Assembly (NCBI GenBank): GCA_034509755.1 | Contig: CM067542.1 | Span: 19,473,001-19,537,000, forward strand | DNA length: 64,000 bases | Direction: 5' to 3' | DNA from: Anisodus tanguticus | Lineage: Eukaryota > Streptophyta > Magnoliopsida > Solanales > Solanaceae | Shown: piece by piece, positions 57,537-64,000 of the stretch | Layout: the number at the start of each line of letters is the position of its first letter | How positions within the stretch are numbered: the stretch's first letter is position 1 | The notes under the pieces: generated by a model | Database searches by the model: none | Seen by the model: the letters and a program-made list of their open reading frames with translations, nothing else | Told to the model about the DNA's origin: nothing | Translations under genes and position numbers: made by a program

Positions 57537-58332
57537 CATTTAGATGCAGAACATTTATAAAACCAAAAAGTCATATCCTTCTTACCTTTTGTTTCTTTTA
57601 TATTCAACCTCAACTAAAGTAAATATCATGAAAAAACTGCAAGCAATATTATCCCTCGAATCGATATGTGTGCCTCGCCATGAACTGGCCCATACATAAC
57701 CAACTCAACTTGCCTATAAAGGGTAATTTTGGAAATTCCTTATGTCACAAATGTTTTTTCCCTCCCAATTAGTCTCAGTCACAGTTAACCATCTTGCAAA
57801 AAGACTAACACCATTATTGATCATGCCACTCTAATATTGTCCACATATAATGCTTCTTTTTCCCTTTTTTTGGCTATTTATTCATATTTTCATATACTAA
57901 TATTCGTCCTGCACATAACCCAACTGCCATTTTCCATTTTAATGTCAGAATAACTGAAATTCTTTGAAATTTCAGCTCTTTTAAAACAGAGGTATGCAAC
58001 TTTTGCTGATCATATAGTCTTTAATTAGCCGTGTGTTTTCCTATTATGTGTATGAATCTTGATATTTAAGTTGAAGGTTATGTTGAAATTCCATTCTTGA
58101 TTATCCTTTTGTTTGTAATGAGTATATTTGTGTTATATATAGCAGGGAACTTTTAATTTGTGTGTATCAAATTAAAGAAAATTCTTCTCACAGTATGCAG
58201 ATTTTACTAAGTTTATGTGTAGCTGTGTGTCATGTCTGATCTTGAAGATGTTAAGTTACCGTTCATTCACGTTATAGAGATTTTTCTATACCAGTCATTC
58301 TCTATAACAAAATTTTACTATTATACTCCTTA
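57537..58332. other. AT-rich intergenic DNA, possible 5' leader of the weak exon candidate
   Basis: A possible splice donor, ACAGAG/GTATGC, lies near 57991. No coding support. Confidence 0.3.
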
Positions 58333-58580
58333 TACTCCATCGTAAGCTATGTTTGTCTGATTTTGACTTGACATGAAGTTTAAGAAAGTAAAAAAGACTT
58401 TTGAATTTTGTGGTCTTAAGTTAGATATGTAGAATGTATCAAAATGTCTTTTGATCTTGTGGTCTTAAACATGCCGTGTGAAAAGTTGGAATTAAAGAGT
58501 TGTCAAAAAATGAAAAAAATATTATTTCTTAAACGAACTAAAAAAGAAAATAAGACAAACATTTTGAAACGGAGGAAGTA
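58333..58580. mobile_element. Stowaway-like MITE, ~248 bp
   Basis: The ends TACTCCATCGTAAGCTATGT and AAACATTTTGAAACGGAGGA form inverted repeats of the TACTCCCTCCGTTTCAAAAT type. The interior TTGTCTGATTTTGACT matches the copy at 59336. Confidence 0.7.
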
Positions 58581-58686
58581 CTATGTTTTTTATAACCATG
58601 TAAATCCAGACGAACATAGTTATAGAGAGGTTTGACTGCGGTGGTCCTTTTCTTGATGACCATTTTGTTTGTTTAACTAAAACTAT

Positions 58687-59016
58687 TTGTTATTACAAGG
58701 GACCTTAATTTGGTGTGTGGGATTTGAACAAGCTAAGATGAGTCCAACCATGAACGGATTGCTGTTGAAGTCCCATACAAATGACATTTACATGAGAAAA
58801 TTACTAAAACAAAAATATGCACAACAATTTCAATCAAAGTACCCTTCTAGCATCCATGTGAGTTGTGCTACTTGGAGCAAAGTCATTAGGTGCCATCAGC
58901 AAGAAGCCAATGGCTTTTCAAATTCCCCAACTCCGATAAGAAAGCAAAATCTTCCAGCAGCTCAGGCAATTTTGAGTCCTGTTTCAGATCCTACATCAAC
59001 TGCAAAAAAGGTACTC
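58687..59016 (+). other. Unrecognised open frame, possible exon
   Basis: An open frame of about 110 codons with balanced composition, unlike the surrounding AT-rich DNA. ACTGCAAAAAAG/GTACTCAC near its end could be a splice donor. From Met at 58738 it reads MSPTMNGLLLKSHTNDIY. I recognise no domain, and no matching downstream exon was found. It may be a truncated gene or chance. Confidence 0.25.
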
Positions 59017-59335
59017 ACTTGGCCTTAGAAATTATGTGTACTATTGGTCGTGTTTTTGTTTCTCACCCGGTGTTTCATACCTATTTTGGGCGCCCTGATT
59101 AATGCGGACTTGCCGTGTAACTCCCTACCATGAGTTTTTTTATTTCTAGAGCTTGAACCTAAAATCTCTAGTCCATCCCACCAACATCCTTGGTGGTACA
59201 CATCGTTTTATTTAGATCAAGTCATTTTGAGATTAATATTGCAGAATGTTATGCAAGAATAACTAATGAAGAGATTAACTTTTGTTAGTTCACATTGATG
59301 TAAAAATTCGTGTACAACGTATAATTCAAAATATA

Positions 59336-59585
59336 TACTTCCTCCAATTCAAAATGTTTGTCTGATTTTGACTGGATACGGAGTTTAAAAAAATAAAGAA
59401 GATTTTTTAATCTTGTGATCTTAAATTAAATATATGAAGAATATATCAAAATGTCCTTTAATCTTGTGTTTTAAACATGTCATGTGGAAAAATGGAATTA
59501 AATAGTTGCCAAAAAAGAAAAGAAACAAACATTTTGAAACAGATCAAAGAGAAAAGTAAAACAAATATTTTAAAACTGAGGAGTA
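59336..59585. mobile_element. Stowaway-like MITE, second copy of the 58333 family
   Basis: Begins TACTTCCTCCAATTCAAAAT and ends AACTGAGGAGTA. The interior follows the copy at 58333 closely (TTGTCTGATTTTGACTGGA). Confidence 0.7.
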
Positions 59586-59886
59586 GTATTTATCTTCTTA
59601 AGCAAAATAAAAGTTTGTTTAGGGTAATGAGGTTTAGTTTTTGTCGTTTTGATCCATATCTAATACTAATATTTATATTCTTATCTAACATTTGATTATG
59701 CATATGGAATATATAGTTTTCCGCACATCTTGATACTCGTTTAGGTCCTTTATATTTGTCAACCTAAGATTCTGAATATCCATTAAGAAAATTATTTAAA
59801 TGCATTATTCATAAAAGAGTACTCCCTTCGTACCATTTTAATTATTTGTTTTAGTTCTTTCCACTTTCATTAAAAATAATATAAGG

Positions 59887-60141
59887 TATTCCTTCCGTTC
59901 TATAATAAGTGATATTTTTAGTTTATACATATTCTTTAAAGAATTGCTTAGTTCTAAAAAATTATAAGCATTTTTACTAACTTATTTCTAATTAATACCT
60001 ATAAAGAAAAGCTACTTAATGATTCTTTGATTATATAAATAAGGATAATTTTAAAAGAATAAGGTCAAATTATTCTTCAAATGCTAAAGCACCACTTAAT
60101 GAAAAACCTAAAATACTATTTATTATGGAACGGAGGGAGTA
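59887..60141. mobile_element. Stowaway-like MITE, ~255 bp
   Basis: TATTCCTTCCGTTCTATAAT at the left pairs with ATTATGGAACGGAGGGAGTA at the right, a clear inverted repeat. It lies next to a fragment of another MITE beginning TACTCCCTTCGTACC at about 59819. Confidence 0.75.
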
Positions 60142-60528
60142 TAGTTTATTAAGTTGCCCTTATTTATTAGATGCTTTTGAGAATTGAGTGTATTTAGAAG
60201 AACTACTTTAGCATTAAGGGTATAGTTGAAAATAGTTGTCAACATTGTTTTTTGAATTCCACAATTACTGTATGATAGTTTTTTAAGCTAAAGCTATAAT
60301 TAAAATATGGAACGTAGAAGTATTTGATTAAATTACTTTTATTAATGAGTAATTAATGATTAACAACCAAGGGAAGACATATTAAAATGACGACCGTTGA
60401 GCATTAATAAAAAGCTTGACTTTCAAATGAAGAGACTAAACTTGACACCTAGTTTTCCCACTAACACGTTTTGCCTATATAAGTTAGTTCTTTCACTGAG
60501 ACTGATCACTTCACTCAGTAGTCTAAAA
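60142..60528. other. AT-rich intergenic DNA
   Basis: No gene or repeat that I can support up to the LTR of the last copia element. Confidence 0.4.
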
Positions 60529-60729
60529 TGTTGTTAACGTAAGAATTTATTTCTCGATTAATCTTCTTTCAAATAGTACAATATATACAAGTATAATATC
60601 ATTTGTCTTATGGAAGACTAATCTACCTTATCTAAATTATAAGATGCTATTTAATTACAAAATATTACATTATCAATCAATAGTAATGAATGGAGTTAAT
60701 TATAGGATTGCCCCATAATTACTCTAACA
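60529..60729 (-). repeat. 3' LTR of the short-LTR copia element
   Basis: On the minus strand it starts TGTTAGAGTAATTATGGGGC and ends TTAACAACA. The polypurine tract GCGGGGGAC precedes it (60730-60738 on the plus strand). Confidence 0.75.
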
Positions 60730-60738
60730 GTCCCCCGC

Positions 60739-63700
60739 AGTCTTAGCTGGAGGTTCTCGGATGCTGAGATTGTCCCTGAAATCATCAAAGAGTACGTGCG
60801 GAAACCCTTTTGTAAGATGTCAGCTATCTGATAACGGGACGGTACATGGAGAACACAGACTTGACCACGGGCAATTTTTTCTCGGACAAATAAGATATTC
60901 ATTTCAATGTGTTTCGTGTGTTGATGCTGAACAAGATTGCCAAATAAGTAGATCGCACTCACATTGTCACAAATAGACCATTGTTGCCTTGTCAAGCGGA
61001 TAATGGAGCTCCAGTAGTAGATTACGGAGCCAACAGAATTCAGCAACAACATTGGCCACCCCTCGGTATTCTGCCTCTACACTTGACCGAGACAATGTTG
61101 AATGGCGTTTGGAGGACCATGAAATGAGATTGTCTCCCAAGAACACACAATAGCCGGAAGTGGAACGGCGTGTGTCTGGGCAACCACTTAAATCCGCATC
61201 AGTGTAGGCAGAAAGACTCGAGATGGAGGATTTATACAGATGAAGTCCGAAATGAAGAGTACCTTTAACATACCGTAGAATCCTCTTAAGAGCTCCCATA
61301 TGTTCTTCCTTTGGATTATGCATGTGTAAACAAACTTGTTTGACCGCATAGGAAATATCAGACCTTGGTCTCCAAATAAGTTTTTCTAATAGTCAAAAGC
61401 ACCTTAAAACCACGAATAAGTTGGAGATGGGGGTGATAAGTTGGGAAGGTCTCGTAAAAGTCAGATACCGCAATGCACCTGCAAGGCTGCGATAATGTGT
61501 AGGGTCGTTGTATGGAGTACCTGCAGCGTTACTCAACTTCACCTTAGTGTCAACTGGAGTATGTGATGGTTTGCAGAAAGACATCCCTGCTTTGTCAATT
61601 ATCTCCTCGACATATTTCTTTTGACTGAGAAACAGACCACCTGCATAGTGAGTGACAACAATGCCAAAAAAATAATTCAACGGACCTAAGTCCTTCATTG
61701 CAAATTCAGCCGCAAGAAGAGACATAATAGACTGACGAAGTGAAGTTTGATGAGGATGTGAGAATAATGTCATCCAAATACATAAGTATATATGTCATGT
61801 CAGTGCCCTTCCTATAAATAAATAGTGACTGATCTGACATGATGTGAGAGAATCCCAATTTGGAAACAAATCTTGCAAACCTATTATACCATGCCTTCAG
61901 CGCTTATTTCAGACCATATAAAGATTTCCTCAATAGGCACACATGATCTGGATGGGTAGGATCGCGAAACCTCAACGGCTGACGCATGTATACCATTTCT
62001 TGCAAGTGGCCATGTAAAAATGCATTCTTGACATCCAACTGATGAATGGACCAAGATTTGCAAAGTGTCAGGCTAAGAACAGTCTTGATAGTTTTTGGCT
62101 TGACTACCGGACTGAATGTTTCACCGCAATCCACTCCAACCTGCTGAGACCTGCCATCACCAACAAGACGAGCTTTGTAACTCGCAAAAGAACCATCAGA
62201 ATTCTTTTTCTGGCAAAAAACCCACATAGACCGAATTATGTTTATATCAGATGGACGTGGTACCAAATCCCACGTCTTATTTTGAATAAGAGCAATAAAG
62301 TTATCTAACATGACAACTTTCCAATTCGGGTCGGATAAGGTAGCTTTGGGATTTTTTGATATTGGTGATAGTTGAACTGAGGTGGTTAGGTTAAAATGGT
62401 GTTTAGGTAAAAAAATCTCGTGTATTGCACGGGTTTCCATGGTCCGCGGTGGAACAGTTGGGCCATTGGATAGTTGGGTGGTTGCGGGATTTTGGGCCGG
62501 GGCAATGGGCTCGGTACTGGATTGGGCCAGTGTCACGGGATGGGGTTTATAAGACGGGTAGAGGTGTTGGGGTTTCTTGTTGTTGGACCGGCCTGCTACC
62601 AAATGTGGATTGGGTCGAGACTGATGGAAGAGAGACAATGGCCTCGGTTCCTTGGTTCAGCCCATTCACATTTTGTGGTTGGGTTAAGTTGTGAGGCCGC
62701 GGTTTCGATGATGGCCCTACACTCGTTGTCCAGAAAATCATATGAAGGTGAGGATGCCGCTCGAGATGTTGCAAACGGGAAGGTGGATTCATCAAAGATG
62801 ACATGATGAGAAATAATGATTTTCCCACTTGACATATCAAAGCACTTATATCCCTTATGATTTTGTGGGTACCCCAAAAACACACAAGAAGTAGAACGAG
62901 CCTGAAGTTTGTGAATGGTGGTGGATGGAAACAAGGGATAACATAAACACCCAAAAACCCATAAATGTGTAACTGATGGGAGATGGTGGTATAATACATG
63001 AGTGGGTAACACATTGGAGATTAGTTTACTAGGAAGAATGTTTAAAAAATATGTAGCCATTTGAAGGGTATAATGCGAGAAATTTGGTGGTGTGGACGAA
63101 TACACAAGGATAGAGCGAGTCATATTGTTGATTGTTCGAATCTTTCTTTCGGATTTTCCATTTTGAGAAGAGGTATGTGGACATGAAATACGTACATACA
63201 TCCTATTTTGGTGACAAAAATCTTAAAATTAGGCATTTATAAATTCCCCCCATTGTCACATTGAAAACATTTAATGGATTTGTCAAACTGAGTTTTGATA
63301 AACACACTAAATTATTTCAAAATGTTATAGGTTTGTGATTTTTGTCCTAAGGGAAAAGTCCACAAAAAATTTGAAAAATCATCAAGAAGGAGCAAATAGT
63401 ATTTATGACCCGCAACACTTAAAATGGGTGATGTCCACATATCACAATGCAAAATATCAAATGGCATAAAGGTATGAGTAATAGACGGAGAAAACATAAG
63501 TTTAACATGTTTACCAAACACGCAGGTTTGACAAACAGAAGAGTCCAAACGTCTATTACAAGAAAACAAATTATTCTTCCTAAATTGATTAAAAATCGGT
63601 GCTCCTGGGTGTCCTAACCTATTGTGCCATATATTAGGATAGATGGCCACAAAAGTGGAAGGTTTGACCATGCGATTGTTGGAAACATAGGTGATGAGAT

Positions 63701-63960
63701 ATAAGTTCCCCGTGCTATTACATCTCATGAGCGGCATCCCTGTCTGAAAATCCTTCACAGAAAAATCAAACGGATCAAAATTCACAGAAACATTGTTGTC
63801 AATTGTAAAACATCTAACAGAGATCAAGTTTTTAATCAATTTTGGTGTATGTAAGACATTTTTCAAATATAAAGGTGGGTGGAGAGAGGGTAGTGTTGCC
63901 TGACCAATACCACGAATTGGAATTTTCTGCCCACTGCCGACAATAATATTTTTATTACTG
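60739..63960 (-). pseudogene. Copia pol: integrase, RT and RNase H, frameshifted
   Basis: Reading leftward: GAG-pre-integrase IWHNRLGHP and zinc-finger-like VCQTCVFGKH (63866-63312); integrase LLLDDFSNFLWTFPLG, then CPHTSSQNGKSERKIRT (63201-62596), where the usual A of 'GKAERK' is S. RT follows with VDCGETFSPVVK and IHQLDVKNAFLHG (62638-61904), YLDD near 61775, and RNase H SSVEAEYRGVANVVAEF and CDNVSAIYL (61323-60739). Frame breaks occur near 63250, 62600, 61900, 61385 and 61000, so it cannot make an intact polyprotein. The motifs are well kept, so decay is moderate. Confidence 0.88.
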
Positions 63961-64000
63961 CTCGTATTAAAATAAGACGAAAGATTACCTTGAGATGCCA

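Larger units (their letters stand above)
60529..64000 (-). mobile_element. Short-LTR Ty1/copia element, 3' part (continues off the window)
   Basis: A 201-bp 3' LTR at 60529-60729 and a pol gene reading leftward, with GAG-pre-integrase, integrase, RT and RNase H in copia order. Unlike the element at 50080, the LTR is very short, as in Ale/Retrofit-like lineages. The gag and 5' LTR lie beyond 64000. Confidence 0.85.

Noticed and set aside
1..64000. CRISPR arrays, rRNA or tRNA genes
   Set aside because: None seen. The regularly spaced repeats present (165 bp, 686 bp) are too long and few, and the tRNA-like matches are primer-binding sites.

Overview
The window is nuclear DNA of a dicot, most likely a Solanaceae. 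The evidence is spliced plant genes, nested Ty1/copia and Ty3/gypsy elements, solanaceous-type Stowaway-like MITEs, and a large block of endogenous pararetrovirus (EPRV, Caulimoviridae) resembling the solendovirus-type copies of nightshade genomes. The family assignment is inference; the species cannot be told from the sequence.

Layout. 1-1127: polypurine tract and 3' LTR of a copia-type element entering from the left. 1128-6990: a RING E3 ligase gene of the RF298/MIP1 family (+ strand, 5'UTR intron plus one coding intron). 7692-8497: a foldback MITE with a C13/G18 core. 8900-11000: LINE zinc-binding remnant and a broken NB-ARC (resistance) gene duplicated as an inverted repeat. 11560-14308: an intact single-exon PPR gene (- strand), perhaps with a spliced 3'UTR. 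14845-16001: an element with MULE-like inverted ends. 16450-16985: copia pol tail and LTR carrying a MITE.

17074-41140: a 24-kb EPRV mosaic of about 17 blocks in alternating orientation. It holds one nearly complete + strand genome segment (25758-31759: primer site, movement protein, ORF2, coat/protease/RT/RNase H polyprotein, start of the last ORF), a giant palindrome of about 2 x 4.8 kb centred at 33320, and a 5.56-kb tandem duplication. The mosaic interrupts a MITE inside a copia LTR and is bracketed by a 178-bp direct duplication of host DNA. All long viral reading frames are broken. Blocks share the same breakpoints and several of the same nonsense mutations, so most copies arose by duplication after decay began.

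41143-50032: host flank, then a MULE-like element (42463-50023, 9-bp target duplication) whose right terminal repeat is split by a gag-only gypsy element (44053-49800, TSD TTGCA). 50080-57039: a copia element on the - strand with 1.5-kb LTRs (TSD GTTCT), same broad family as the LTR at the window start. 57040-60528: gene-poor DNA with four MITEs and one weak exon candidate. 60529-64000: a short-LTR copia element on the - strand, running off the window.

Only the RING and PPR genes look functional. The point most worth pursuing is the EPRV palindrome: if transcribed it would make a long viral hairpin RNA, a plausible natural source of small RNAs against related pararetroviruses. A smaller inverted repeat of NB-ARC sequence could act in the same way on resistance genes.
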